Origin: an uncultured Massilia sp.
Lineage (GTDB): Bacteria; Pseudomonadota; Gammaproteobacteria; Burkholderiales; Burkholderiaceae
DNA: 49,808 nt
Reading direction: 5' to 3'
Assembly (NCBI GenBank): GCA_946886065.1
Contig: CAMPHU010000009.1
Location: forward strand, 1-49,808
The notes below the pieces were generated by a model. It had not been told where the DNA came from. It did not search any database and saw only the letters and a program-made list of their open reading frames with translations. A program made the translations under genes and the position numbers. This document shows positions 36,335 to 44,893 of this stretch, piece by piece (the stretch's first letter is position 1; each line of letters starts with the position of its first letter).

Positions 36335-36897
36335 AGACATTCTTGCTGTCCCTTCTGCTGTGCTGCGGGCTGGCACAAGCGCAGACCCTGAAGTCGGGCG
36401 TGTTCGAGCCGCCGCGCGCCGCGCCGGAGATCGCGCTGCCTGCGTCGACCGGCAAGCCTTTCAAGCTCTCCAGCCTGCGCGGCAAGGTGGTGGTGCTGGA
36501 ATTCGGCTATACCCATTGCCCTTATGTGTGCCCGGTGTCGCTGGCATCGCTGGCCCAGGCGCGCGCCCAGCTCGGCGCGGCCGCCGCCGACGTCCAGGTG
36601 GTGTTCGTCACGGTCGACCCGGAGCGCGACACCGCCGGCCACCTGCGCACCTACCTGGCCAAGTTCGATCCGAGCTTCATCGGCATCAGCGGCTCGCCCG
36701 GGCAGATCCAGGGCGTGCTGCGCGACTACGGCATCAGCGTGACGAAACAGGTCGCCGAGGGCAAGGCGGACTACCAGCTGGGCCATTCCTCGTATTTGTA
36801 TTTCGTCGACCGGCGCGGCATGCTGCGCGCGCTGATGCCTTTCGGCCGCCCGGCCACCGACATCGCGCATGACCTCGCGATCCTGTTGAAGAAGTAG
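36331..36897 (+). CDS. SCO family copper chaperone / thiol protein
   Basis: 188 residues with a signal peptide (FLLSLLLCCGLAQAQ). The thioredoxin-like SCO core has the copper motif CPYVC (Cys63, Cys67) and the distal His152 in QLGHSSYLYFVD, the three ligands that bind Cu in Sco1. The catalytic-type surroundings are VVVLEFGYTHCPYVCPVS and VFVTVDPERDTAGHL. SCO proteins insert copper into cytochrome oxidase CuA or act as thiol oxidoreductases; no oxidase gene is near, and here the gene lies inside an ABC importer operon. It overlaps the receptor gene by 4 bases, so the two are translated together. Confidence 0.95.
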   Translation: MKTFLLSLLLCCGLAQAQTLKSGVFEPPRAAPEIALPASTGKPFKLSSLRGKVVVLEFGYTHCPYVCPVSLASLAQARAQLGAAAADVQVVFVTVDPERDTAGHLRTYLAKFDPSFIGISGSPGQIQGVLRDYGISVTKQVAEGKADYQLGHSSYLYFVDRRGMLRALMPFGRPATDIAHDLAILLKK

Positions 36898-36900
36898 GGC

Positions 36901-37353
36901 ATGAAAATCCTGCGCCGCTTGTGGCCCCTGTGGCTGACGCTTGCCTGTGTCCTGGGGACGCTGGGCTGGGCCATGTTCGCGCCCATTCACCTGGACAGCC
37001 GCGACAAGCTGTTCGAGATCCCCGCCGGCACCTGGGAGCGCCGCATGGCGGGACAGAAGAGTGGCACCCAGCGCGACATCCTGCCCTCGACCATCCGCCT
37101 GACACTGGGCGTGCAGGACGTGCTCCTGCTGCGCAACAAGGACAAGGTGCCGCAGGTCTTCGGCCCGGTCCTGATCATGCCGGGCCAGGATTTCCGCCTG
37201 CCCTTCGAGACGGTGTCGGAAAACGAATTCAACTGCACCGCCCACACCAGCGGTTCGATGAAGGTGATCGTCGAACCGTACCCGGAAGCCGGCCTGCCGC
37301 GCCTGCGCTGGCGCCTCGGCCACTTGAACAAGGAAAGCGACACCCGTGGATAA
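36901..37353 (+). CDS. membrane-anchored cupredoxin-like protein
   Basis: 150 residues. An N-terminal helix (LWPLWLTLACVLGTLGWAMF) anchors it. The end of the beta-sandwich has FNCTAHTSGSMKVIV, giving Cys112-x2-His115-x4-Met120, the same spacing as the type 1 copper loop of plastocyanin and pseudoazurin. The upstream RNKDKVPQVFGPV looks like the region of the first His ligand, but Gln85 stands there instead of His. It may therefore bind copper weakly or in an altered way. It starts 3 bases after the SCO gene and its end overlaps the permease start by 8 bases, tying it to the transporter. Confidence 0.78.
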   Translation: MKILRRLWPLWLTLACVLGTLGWAMFAPIHLDSRDKLFEIPAGTWERRMAGQKSGTQRDILPSTIRLTLGVQDVLLLRNKDKVPQVFGPVLIMPGQDFRLPFETVSENEFNCTAHTSGSMKVIVEPYPEAGLPRLRWRLGHLNKESDTRG

Positions 37354-38104
37354 ACTCAAACGCGGCTGGCCCGCGCTGCTGCTGATCGTGGCCCTGGTGT
37401 TCCTGTGGCACCTGGCCGTCGTGCAGAGCCAGAGCCTGATCTTCCCGACGCCCGGCCAGGTGCTGGCCGGCACCGCGGAACTGGCGCGCGACGGCACCCT
37501 GTGGCAGCACATCGGCGCGTCCTTGATGCGCGTGACGGTCGGCTTCCTGCTGGCGGTGGCGGTGGCGGTGCCCGTGGGCCTGTGGATGGGACGCGTGGAC
37601 CGCGTGTACCACACGCTCAATCCGCTGTTCCAGATCCTGCGGCCGATCTCGCCGATCGCCTGGATTCCGCTGGCGATCCTGTGGTTCGGCGTGGGCGACG
37701 TGGCGCCGGTGTTCCTGATCTTCCTGGCCGCCGTGTTCCCGATGATCGTGCAGACCGCGAACGGCGTGCACACCATCGAGCAACGCTACCTGCACGCGGC
37801 CATGAACTTCGGCGTCTCGCGCCAGAAGATGTTCCACCAGGTGATCGTGCCGGCGGTGCTGCCGGACATCGTGGTGGGCATGCGCATCGGCCTGGGCGTG
37901 GCCTGGCTGGTGGTGGTGGCGGCCGAGATGATCGTGCGGAACTCGGGGCTGGGCTACCTGATCATCGACGCCCGCAATGCCGGCAACCGCTATGACCTGG
38001 TGGTGGCGGGCATGGTGATCATCGGCGTCATCGGACTGCTGCTCGACGCCGTCATGCGCAGGCTGGAAGGACTCAACTCGGTAAGGTGGCGCTATGGCCG
38101 TTAA
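37346..38104 (+). CDS. SsuC/NrtB-type ABC transporter permease
   Basis: 252 residues with about six hydrophobic segments, including PALLLIVALVFLWHLAVVQ, LMRVTVGFLLAVAVAVPVGL, VAPVFLIFLAAVFPMIV, GLGVAWLVVVAAEMIV and VVAGMVIIGVIGLLLDAV. The ATPase-contact (EAA) loop is EQRYLHAAMNFGVSRQKMFH followed by PAVLPDIVVGMRIGLG. It belongs to the taurine/sulfonate/nitrate importer group. The start overlaps the cupredoxin-like gene by 8 bases and the end overlaps the ATPase gene by 11, so the set is one translational unit. Confidence 0.94.
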   Translation: MDKLKRGWPALLLIVALVFLWHLAVVQSQSLIFPTPGQVLAGTAELARDGTLWQHIGASLMRVTVGFLLAVAVAVPVGLWMGRVDRVYHTLNPLFQILRPISPIAWIPLAILWFGVGDVAPVFLIFLAAVFPMIVQTANGVHTIEQRYLHAAMNFGVSRQKMFHQVIVPAVLPDIVVGMRIGLGVAWLVVVAAEMIVRNSGLGYLIIDARNAGNRYDLVVAGMVIIGVIGLLLDAVMRRLEGLNSVRWRYGR

Positions 38105-38840
38105 GATCGTCATCGACGATATCCGCAAGAGCTTCGACAAGGGCGGCACGACCCTGCCGGTGGTGGGTGGGATCTCGCTGGAGATCGCCGATGGCGAATT
38201 CGTCGCCATCGTCGGGCCTTCCGGCTGCGGCAAGTCGACCCTGATGAAGATGATCTCGGGCTTCGAGCAGCCGGACAGCGGCGAAGTGAGGATCGACGGC
38301 GAGCGCCTGCTGCGCCCCGGGCCGAAAGGCATCGTGATCTCGCAGCACGGCTCCGTGTTCCCCTGGCTGACGGTGCAGGAGAACCTGATGTTCGGCCTGA
38401 ACGAAGGCGAGCGCGCGGAGAAGGCGCGGCTGGCCGACCACTATGCCGAGATGGTGGGCTTGAAGGGCTTCGAGAACGCCTATCCGCGCGAACTGTCGGG
38501 CGGCATGCTCAAGCGCGTGGAGATCGCGCGCGCGCTGGTGGTCAAGCCCGAGATCCTGTACATGGACGAGCCCTTCTCGGCGCTCGACGCGCTGATGAAC
38601 CTGCGCATGCGCAACGAACTGCTGCGCATCCTGCAGGAAGAGCGCCACACCGTGGTCCTGATCACCCACGACGTCGAGGAGGCGCTGTACCTGGCCGACC
38701 GCATCGTGGTGCTGGCGCCGCGGCCGACCAGGGTGCAGGCCAGCTTCGCCGTCGCCCAGCCGCATCCGCGCAAGGTGTCCAGTCCGGAGCTGCAGCAGAT
38801 GAAGGACGCGATCCTGGGCGAGCTCGGGCTGACGGTGTAA
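38094..38840 (+). CDS. SsuB/TauB-type ABC transporter ATPase
   Basis: 248 residues. Walker A GPSGCGKS (41-48), Q-loop region ISQHGSVFPWLTVQENL, signature LSGGM followed by LKRVEIARAL, Walker B EILYMDEP and H-loop VLITHDVEEAL. The Q-loop reads SQHGSVFPW, close to the QxxxLLPW of this importer group. It powers the adjacent permease, completing a receptor-permease-ATPase importer. It is the last gene of the operon; after its stop a 40-base gap precedes the TPR lipoprotein gene. Substrate not settled by sequence. Confidence 0.95.
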   Translation: MAVKIVIDDIRKSFDKGGTTLPVVGGISLEIADGEFVAIVGPSGCGKSTLMKMISGFEQPDSGEVRIDGERLLRPGPKGIVISQHGSVFPWLTVQENLMFGLNEGERAEKARLADHYAEMVGLKGFENAYPRELSGGMLKRVEIARALVVKPEILYMDEPFSALDALMNLRMRNELLRILQEERHTVVLITHDVEEALYLADRIVVLAPRPTRVQASFAVAQPHPRKVSSPELQQMKDAILGELGLTV

Positions 38841-38880
38841 TCGCGGCCGCATCCGGGATGAACAACTCCGAAGGGAACGC

Positions 38881-39660
38881 ATGCGCATGAATATTCGTCT
38901 GGGCGCGATGGTGGTTGCGCTTGCTCTGGCCGCTTGTGCGGGGCCTGCTACGCGCTACGACAGCGGCTTATGGCATTTCAAGGCCGGCGCGTATGGAGAG
39001 GCGGCTCCAAGCTTGCTTGAGGCGGTGCCGGCGATGGAATCCGCGAACCCCGCCGATCCTCGCGTTGTGACCGGATATTTGGCGCTTGGCTTCATGGCAA
39101 GTCAGAAGAAGGTGGAAGCGGGACGCGCGGAAGCGTATTACCTGAAAGCGCTGGAAGCGGTCCGCAAATACCATGCGGGGGATGCCACCCTGAGCCGCAA
39201 CGCTGCAACCGAGGCCGGCAACTTCTATCTCGGCCGGGATGACAACGCGAAAGCCCTGCCGCTGCTTGTGGAAGCAGCGCAGATTTCCGAAAGGGATCCG
39301 CGCATGTCGCGCTTGTTGCATGCGATTGACCTGGACAATGTCGCTGTAGCGCAGTCGGCATTGAAGAATCATGATGTCGCATTGCGCTATTCGGACCGCG
39401 CCCTGGCGCAGCTTGACAGTCTGCCTGACAGCAAATCATTGCGTGCTACTCGCGGAATTGTCTTGTATAACAGGGCGTTCGCTTATGAGGGGCAGGGTTT
39501 GACCGAGCAGGCCGGTCCTGCGTACCGTCAAGCACTGGAGCTGGTCGCGGCGAATGGCGAAGCATGGCGACTGCGTGTCGTGGTCGACAGATACGCAGGT
39601 TTTCTGAGCGCGCAGCACCGCGCGAGCGAGGCGGAAGCCATTCGGCGGCAATATAGATAG
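38881..39660 (+). CDS. TPR-repeat lipoprotein
   Basis: 259 residues with a lipoprotein signal: hydrophobic GAMVVALALAACAG with LAAC as the lipobox, so the mature protein would be tethered by its Cys. The rest is tetratricopeptide-like helices: LWHFKAGAYGEAAPSLLEAV, EAYYLKALEAVRKYH, GNFYLGRDDNAKALPLLVEA, ALKNHDVALRYSDRALAQLD and GQGLTEQAGPAYRQALELVA. TPR lipoproteins scaffold envelope complexes; no partner is evident. Codon use is somewhat less GC-biased than its neighbours, and the region just after its stop is a LysR gene fragment in the same frame, so the gene may be a later arrival. Confidence 0.85.
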   Translation: MRMNIRLGAMVVALALAACAGPATRYDSGLWHFKAGAYGEAAPSLLEAVPAMESANPADPRVVTGYLALGFMASQKKVEAGRAEAYYLKALEAVRKYHAGDATLSRNAATEAGNFYLGRDDNAKALPLLVEAAQISERDPRMSRLLHAIDLDNVAVAQSALKNHDVALRYSDRALAQLDSLPDSKSLRATRGIVLYNRAFAYEGQGLTEQAGPAYRQALELVAANGEAWRLRVVVDRYAGFLSAQHRASEAEAIRRQYR

Positions 39661-39663
39661 TCC

Positions 39664-39828
39664 GTGCCCTTGGCGCCGGCCCTGTCCATCCACGTGATCC
39701 ACCGCGGAGAAAAAGAGTCGGCCGCCGAGGTGCGCTGCTTCGCCGACATGGTGGTCGAGCGGCTGCGTTCCGACAGCCCGCTCAACCGAGTCAGTCCGAC
39801 TCGCCTTCCACTTCGGGCGGATAGGTGA
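39664..39828 (+). pseudogene. remnant of a LysR-type regulator (C-terminal tail)
   Basis: The frame after the lipoprotein stop reads PALSIHVIHRGEKESAAEV then RCFADMVVERLRSDSPLN, which resembles the last 35-40 residues of LysR effector domains. The DNA-binding part and most of the effector domain are absent. The final 15 codons run into the DUF488 gene on the opposite strand. It is best read as the stump of a regulator removed by rearrangement. Confidence 0.55.
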
Positions 39829-40333
39829 TGCGCGTACCGTCCACCTGGGCGAAGGGCGTGAGCTTGTGCGGCCGGCGCGCCTGCTTGCCCAGGATGTGCT
39901 CGACCTGCACCTGGCGCACCGTCAGCGCGTCGGCCACCATCGAGCGGTGGCAGCGCCAGGGCACCGCTTCGGCGCACATGAGGGCGCAGCGCTCGGCTTT
40001 TGCCAGCTGGGCCACCACCTCCACGTTGTCCGCGAATTCCTCGCTCTGCATGTAGTCCGCGTAGCCGCGGAAGGATTCGTTGCGCCAGGCGGCGTTCGGC
40101 GAATCCTTGCGCGGACGGCGCAGGCCGCCCAGTCCGGCGAGGTAGCGGTAAGCGATGCCGGCCCGGGCCAGCGATTCCGGCAGGCTGTCCTGGCCGAATT
40201 GCGGATTGCGGCGCGACTTGGGCACGGTGCGGATGTCGAGCACGCACTCGACGCCATGGACCTGCAGCAGATCGATGAATTCCTCGATCGAGCGGTTCGA
40301 GTGGCCGATGGTGCAGATGAGTTCCTGGGGCAC
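39791..40333 (-). CDS. DUF488 family protein
   Basis: 180 residues from a GTG at 40333 with AGGAGGAGA just before it; the frame is open to 40411 but that start lacks a ribosome site. DUF488 signatures are clear: LICTIGHSNRSIEEFIDLLQ, VECVLDIRTVPKSRRNPQF, YRYLAGLGGLRRPR and the Cys-containing CALMCAEAVPWRCHRSMVAD. The fold has conserved Arg and Cys residues suggestive of an enzyme, but no function is assigned to the family. It is transcribed from a position just past the metE terminator. Confidence 0.93.
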   Translation of the reverse strand: MPQELICTIGHSNRSIEEFIDLLQVHGVECVLDIRTVPKSRRNPQFGQDSLPESLARAGIAYRYLAGLGGLRRPRKDSPNAAWRNESFRGYADYMQSEEFADNVEVVAQLAKAERCALMCAEAVPWRCHRSMVADALTVRQVQVEHILGKQARRPHKLTPFAQVDGTRITYPPEVEGESD

Positions 40334-40395
40334 GGTCTCCTCCTGCGTGACGGGGCTTCCATTGTTCCTCAATGGCGCCCAGGGCGGCGCAGGCG

Positions 40396-40422
40396 AAAAA
40401 AAAGCCCGCATTGCGCGGGCTT
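40396..40422 (-). terminator. intrinsic terminator downstream of metE
   Basis: An 8-bp GC-rich stem (AAGCCCGC 40402-40409 with GCGGGCTT 40415-40422) and a 5-base loop. On the minus strand it is followed by a run of T (complement of the A-run 40396-40403). It lies 112 bases past the metE stop codon, and the DUF488 gene begins 63 bases further on. Confidence 0.85.
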
Positions 40423-40533
40423 GAAGACTATTTTCTTGGAGGAGAAATAGTGGAGACAGGTGCAGTATGCTGCGCCGCAGAATATAAATCCAATGATATG
40501 TTGTGATGTCCTAAATTAGTTTTTGATATATCT

Positions 40534-42834
40534 CTAGTAAACGTCGCTGGTCTGGCGCAGTGTCCGGGCGGCCGCCACCATGTTGGCCAGCGCCGGGCGC
40601 ACTTCCTCCCAACTGCGGGTTTTTAGGCCGCAGTCCGGGTTGATCCACAGCCGCTGGGCCGGGATGCGCGCCGCCGCCTGGTGCATCAGCCCGACGATCT
40701 GCTCCTGGCTCGGGATGTTGGGCGAATGGATGTCGTATACGCCTGGGCCGATCTCGTTCGGGTAGCGGAAGTCGTCGAAGGCTCCCAGCAGTGCCATGTT
40801 CGAGCGCGAGGTCTCGATCGTGATCACGTCCGCATCCATCGCCGCGATCGCGGCCAGGATGTCGTTGAACTCCGAATAACACATGTGGGTATGGATCTGG
40901 GTCTCGTCGCCTACGCCGTTGGCGGCAAGGCGGAAGGCGTCCACCGCCCACTCCAGGTAGGCGTCCCATTGCGCGCGGCGCAGCGGCAGGCCTTCGCGCA
41001 GGGCCGCTTCGTCGATCTGGATCACGCGCACGCCGGCCCGCTCCAGGTCCAGCACTTCGGCGCGGATGGCCAGCGCCAGCTGGCGGCAGGTGAGGGCGCG
41101 CGGCTGGTCGTCGCGCACGAAGGACCAGTTCAGCATGGTCACCGGGCCGGTCAGCATGCCCTTCATCGGCTTGCCGGTGAGCGACTGGGCATAGGCCGTC
41201 CAGGCCACCGTCATCGGGCGCGGGCGCTGGATGTCGCCGTACAGGATAGGCGGCTTGACGCAGCGCGAGCCGTAGGACTGCACCCAGCCGTTCCCGGTAA
41301 AGGCATAGCCGTCGAGCTGCTCGCCGAAGTATTCCACCATGTCGTTGCGCTCGGCCTCGCCGTGCACCAGCACGTCCAGCCCCAGCGCTTCCTGCTCGCG
41401 CACGCAGCGGGCGATCTCGGCGCGCATCGCGGCTTCGTAGCCGGCGGCGTCGAGTTCCCCGCGCCGGAACTGGCGGCGCGCCTGGCGGATGTCGGCCGTC
41501 TGCGGGAAGGAGCCGATGGTGGTGGTCGGGTAGGACGGCAGCTGGAGCAGCGCCGCCTGGCGCGCGCTGCGCGCCGCGTGGCCGCTGGCGCGGCGGCCCA
41601 TGTCCGGGGTGACGGCGGCCAGCGCGGCGGCCACGCCAGGCCTGGCGACGCGCGGCGAGGCGCGGCGGCGGTCGACGGCGGCGGCGTTTTCCACCAGGGC
41701 TTCCTGCACCCGGCTGCGGCCCTGGTCGAGGGCGGTGGCCAGGATGGTGAGCTCGTCGAGCTTCTGCACCGCGAAGGCCAGCCAGGAGCGGATCTCCGGA
41801 GCGAGGGCTTCTTCGCTGCGCAGGTCGACCGGCACATGCAGCAGGGAGCAGGAGGGCGCGATCCACAGGCGCTCGCCGATGCGGCGCTGCACCGGTTCCA
41901 GCCAGGCCAGGGTGGCGTGCAGGTCGGTCTTCCAGATGTTGCGGCCGTCGACCACGCCCAGGGACAGCACCTTGTCCTCGCCCAGCATTTGAATCGCCAG
42001 GTCGACTTCGTCCGGCGCCTGGATCGCGTCCAGGTGCAGGCCGTCGACCGGCAGCGCGCAGGCCAGCGGCAGGTTGTCTTCCAGCGGGCCGAAATAAGTG
42101 GCCAGCAGCAGCTTGACGCCGCTGCCGCGCAGCGTGTCGTAGGCGCCCGCATAGGCCTCGCGCCAGGCGGGGTCCAGTTCCGTGACCAGGGCCGGCTCGT
42201 CGACCTGCACCCATTCGACACCTTGGGTGGCGAACCAGGCCAGCAGCTCGGCGTACACCGCCAGCAGCTGCGGCAGCAGGGACAGGCGCTCGATGCCGTC
42301 TTTCGCCTTGCCGAGCCAGAGATAGGTGAGGGGACCGATGATCACCGGCTTGGCCTTCACCTTCAGCGCCCGCGCCTGGGTCAGCTGTTCCGCCAGGCGG
42401 CTGGTATCGAGCCCGAAGCGGGTGGCGGCGCCGAACTCGGGGACGATGTAGTGGTAGTTGGTGTCGAACCACTTGGTCATCTCGCCGGCCTGAACGCAGC
42501 CGCAATCGTGGCTGTCCGCGCGGCCGCGCGCGAGGCGGAAGTAGGCCTCCAGCTGGCCGCCGCCATGAGCGGCGTGGGCATGGGCGCGCTGCGGAACATT
42601 CCCGAGCGTGAAGCTCATGTCCAGGACCTGGTCGTAGAGCGAGAAGTCGCCTACGGGAGCGAAGTCGAGGCTGGCCTGCTGCTGCCAGTGGCGCGCGCGC
42701 AGCTGGGCGGCCAGCGCCGCCAGCTCCTGGGCGGAGGCGTCGCCCTTCCAGTGGCGCTCGAGCGCGAACTTGAGTTCGCGCCGGGCGCCGATGCGCGGGA
42801 AGCCGAGATTGTGCGTGATGGTCATGGTGCTCAT
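40534..42834 (-). CDS. metE: cobalamin-independent methionine synthase
   Basis: 766 residues, full length (E. coli MetE has 753). It transfers the methyl group of 5-methyl-tetrahydropteroyltri-glutamate to homocysteine in the last step of methionine synthesis, in the cytoplasm. The C-terminal zinc site is seen as [12 protein letters not shown] (His and Cys ligands), the Glu in [11 protein letters not shown] and the last Cys in [14 protein letters not shown]. The N-terminal half starts with [20 protein letters not shown]. Start at ATG 42834; a second in-frame ATG lies three codons later. It is divergent from metR with a shared control region. Confidence 0.97.
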   Translation of the reverse strand: MSTMTITHNLGFPRIGARRELKFALERHWKGDASAQELAALAAQLRARHWQQQASLDFAPVGDFSLYDQVLDMSFTLGNVPQRAHAHAAHGGGQLEAYFRLARGRADSHDCGCVQAGEMTKWFDTNYHYIVPEFGAATRFGLDTSRLAEQLTQARALKVKAKPVIIGPLTYLWLGKAKDGIERLSLLPQLLAVYAELLAWFATQGVEWVQVDEPALVTELDPAWREAYAGAYDTLRGSGVKLLLATYFGPLEDNLPLACALPVDGLHLDAIQAPDEVDLAIQMLGEDKVLSLGVVDGRNIWKTDLHATLAWLEPVQRRIGERLWIAPSCSLLHVPVDLRSEEALAPEIRSWLAFAVQKLDELTILATALDQGRSRVQEALVENAAAVDRRRASPRVARPGVAAALAAVTPDMGRRASGHAARSARQAALLQLPSYPTTTIGSFPQTADIRQARRQFRRGELDAAGYEAAMRAEIARCVREQEALGLDVLVHGEAERNDMVEYFGEQLDGYAFTGNGWVQSYGSRCVKPPILYGDIQRPRPMTVAWTAYAQSLTGKPMKGMLTGPVTMLNWSFVRDDQPRALTCRQLALAIRAEVLDLERAGVRVIQIDEAALREGLPLRRAQWDAYLEWAVDAFRLAANGVGDETQIHTHMCYSEFNDILAAIAAMDADVITIETSRSNMALLGAFDDFRYPNEIGPGVYDIHSPNIPSQEQIVGLMHQAAARIPAQRLWINPDCGLKTRSWEEVRPALANMVAAARTLRQTSDVY

Positions 42835-42873
42835 TCGTTAGTCGATGAATAAGCCCATCATAGGCGAGGCGAC

Positions 42874-42923
42874 TCATGAATAAAATTGGTATGATTTCAT
42901 GAATCCATTAATTTATTTCATGA
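42874..42923. promoter_or_regulatory. candidate MetR control region of metE-metR
   Basis: Three TCATGA palindromes at 42874-42879, 42897-42902 and 42918-42923 are spaced by 23 and 21 bases, so they lie on one face of the helix. They carry TGAA/TTCA half-sites as in the known MetR box TGAA-N5-TTCA, though the classical spacing is not met. The region separates the divergent metE and metR genes. Confidence 0.6.
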
Positions 42924-42930
42924 GTTAGCC

Positions 42931-43812
42931 ATGCTGGAACGCATCCACCTCTCCATCATTCGCGAAGTCGACCGGCGCGGCTCCCTGACCGCCGCCGCCG
43001 AAGTACTGTTCCTGACCCAGTCGGCGCTGAGCCACACCATCCGCAAGCTGGAGCAGCAGCTGGGTACGGAAGTCTGGACGCGCGAAGGCCGCGCGCTGCG
43101 CCTGACCCAGGCCGGCGAGTCTCTTCTCGGACTGGCCAGGCGCGTGCTGCCCCAGCTCGAACACGCCGAGCGCCAGATGCAGCAGTACGCCCAGGGCCAG
43201 CGCGGCACCCTGCGCATCGGGATGGAATGCCACCCCTGCTACCAGTGGCTGCTCAGGGTGGTCGCCCCCTACCTGGCCAGCTGGCCGGAGGTGGATGTCG
43301 ACGTCAAGCAGAAATTCCAGTTCGGCGGCCTGCAGGCGCTGTCCACCTACGAGGTCGACCTGCTGGTCACGCCCGATCCGCTGTTCAAGCCGGGCCTGCG
43401 CTTCGTGCCGGTGTTCGACTACGAGCAGATGCTGGTGGTGGGGCGCAATCATCCGCTGGCCGGGCGCGGGTTCGTGGAACCCTGCGACTTGTCGGACGAG
43501 ATACTGATCACCTACCCGGTCGACCTCGAGCGGCTCGACATCTACAACCAGTTCTTCGTGCCGGCCGGCTGCGCGCCGCGCGAGCGCAAGACCATCGAGA
43601 CCACCGACATCATGGTGCAGATGGTGGCGGGCGGGCGCGGCGTGGCGGCGCTGCCGGGCTGGCTGGTGCAGGAATACGCCGCGCGCATGCCGGTGACGCC
43701 GGTGCGCCTGGGGCGGCAGGGCATCGCCAAGCAGATTTTCCTCGGCACGCGCGAGGAAGACGTGGGGCTGGACTACCTGGAAGCCTTCGTGGCGCTGGCG
43801 CGCCAGACCTGA
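42931..43812 (+). CDS. metR: MetR, LysR-type regulator of methionine synthesis
   Basis: 293 residues. The N-terminal helix-turn-helix is IHLSIIREVDRRGSLTAAAE with TQSALSHTIRKLEQQLGTEV; the effector domain has GTLRIGMECHPCYQWLLRVV, typical of MetR and likely in contact with homocysteine. The assignment rests on this match and on being divergent from metE with a 96-base control region, the usual arrangement. It should activate metE with homocysteine as co-inducer and regulate itself. The 3' end is followed closely by the RDD protein gene. Confidence 0.95.
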   Translation: MLERIHLSIIREVDRRGSLTAAAEVLFLTQSALSHTIRKLEQQLGTEVWTREGRALRLTQAGESLLGLARRVLPQLEHAERQMQQYAQGQRGTLRIGMECHPCYQWLLRVVAPYLASWPEVDVDVKQKFQFGGLQALSTYEVDLLVTPDPLFKPGLRFVPVFDYEQMLVVGRNHPLAGRGFVEPCDLSDEILITYPVDLERLDIYNQFFVPAGCAPRERKTIETTDIMVQMVAGGRGVAALPGWLVQEYAARMPVTPVRLGRQGIAKQIFLGTREEDVGLDYLEAFVALARQT

Positions 43813-43858
43813 GCTTGTTATGGTTGGACTTGTGTTGAACATTCACTTCAAGGGGAAC

Positions 43859-44335
43859 GTGTTGGAACAGTCATCCGAATTGGAATACGCAGGCTTCTGG
43901 CCCCGCGTCGGGGCGACGCTGATCGATACCATCCTGCTGTGCATTCTCACGGTGCCCTTGCTGCTGTGGGTATACGGCGTCGGCTACCTGGGCAGCGAGG
44001 CCTTCCTGGCCGGTCCCGCCGATTTCCTGATTTCCTACGTGCTCCCGGCGGTGATCGTGGTGCTGCTGTGGGCAAGGATGTCGACCACGCCGGGCAAGAT
44101 GGCGATCGGCGCGACCATCGTCGATGCGCGCACGGGCGGCAAGCCCACGGCCGCGCAATGCGTGATCCGCTACCTCGGCTACTACGTCTCGATGCTGCCT
44201 TTGTTCCTGGGTTTCATCTGGGTCGGCTTCGATGCGCGCAAGCAGGGCTGGCATGACAAGATGGCAGGAACGGTCGTGGTCCGGCGCAAGGGCGGCGCGG
44301 CCGAGCCGGTGCGTTTCGAGCGCTCTGGCCACTGA
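43859..44335 (+). CDS. RDD-family membrane protein
   Basis: 158 residues from the GTG at 43859 (AAGGGGAAC upstream); the frame is open to 43820. Three hydrophobic segments are visible: ATLIDTILLCILTVPLLLWV (with the RDD-type Arg-Asp near it, WPRVGATLID), ISYVLPAVIVVLLW and YLGYYVSMLPLFLGFIWVGF. The loop between them has TTPGKMAIGATIVDARTG, a hallmark of the family. Role unknown; some RDD proteins are transporters of ions or osmolytes. Possibly co-transcribed with metR, whose stop is 46 bases upstream. Confidence 0.88.
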   Translation: MLEQSSELEYAGFWPRVGATLIDTILLCILTVPLLLWVYGVGYLGSEAFLAGPADFLISYVLPAVIVVLLWARMSTTPGKMAIGATIVDARTGGKPTAAQCVIRYLGYYVSMLPLFLGFIWVGFDARKQGWHDKMAGTVVVRRKGGAAEPVRFERSGH

Positions 44336-44434
44336 GCCGCCAAACATTGTTACAAACTATGCGGGTGCGCCTGCCTTCTCAGTAGCGCGCCGGGCTTGTA
44401 CCATGTCAGCCATTTAGTTCGACGAAAGATCTTC

Positions 44435-44893
44435 ATGACGTACACCATGCTTTCCCGCGCGCTTTGCCTCGCCACTTTCGCCGCCGCCTGCGCCGTGCCG
44501 GCCCATGCCGACAGCTTCACTTCCTCCGCCTCCAGCGCGGGATCGGCGTCCTCGGCCAGCATCTCCGACTCGATCAGCGGCTCCAGCACCAGCTCGAGCG
44601 GCGAAGACCGCGTGGCCGCCGGCCAGTACCGCGTGATCAAGGTCGCCGCCGCGCCGGGCAAGGCGGACACCACCCGCATGACCCTGCGCGCGGTCGCCGG
44701 CGCGCGCGAGTTCCACCTTGACGTGCCGGACCGCGCCCTTGCGCAGCGCCGCGTGAACGCGGGTGAGCTGGTGGAAGTGAAGGAGCGCGTGTACGGCTTC
44801 GAATTCGCCTACGGCGACACCCTACGCCCGTTCTTCCTGGCGCTGCAGGACGAGTGGTACCGCGAACTGCAATCGCATAAAGTCACCGGCTGA
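44435..44893 (+). CDS. secreted Ser-rich protein of unknown function
   Basis: 152 residues with a signal peptide (LSRALCLATFAAACAVPAHA). A low-complexity stretch of about 35 residues, almost all Ser, Ala, Gly and Thr, follows. The C-terminal 80 residues appear folded (RVIKVAAAPGKADTTRMTLR and NAGELVEVKERVYGFEFAYG). Its stop overlaps the ATG of the DUF2145 gene by one base (TGATG), so the two are translated together and probably act together in the periplasm. No known domain recognised. The start ATG has GAAAGATC upstream. Confidence 0.75.
   Translation: MTYTMLSRALCLATFAAACAVPAHADSFTSSASSAGSASSASISDSISGSSTSSSGEDRVAAGQYRVIKVAAAPGKADTTRMTLRAVAGAREFHLDVPDRALAQRRVNAGELVEVKERVYGFEFAYGDTLRPFFLALQDEWYRELQSHKVTG

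Noticed and set aside
40423..40533. Possible small RNA between metE and its terminator
   Set aside because: The segment is just the 3' untranslated part of metE; no promoter or folded structure stood out.
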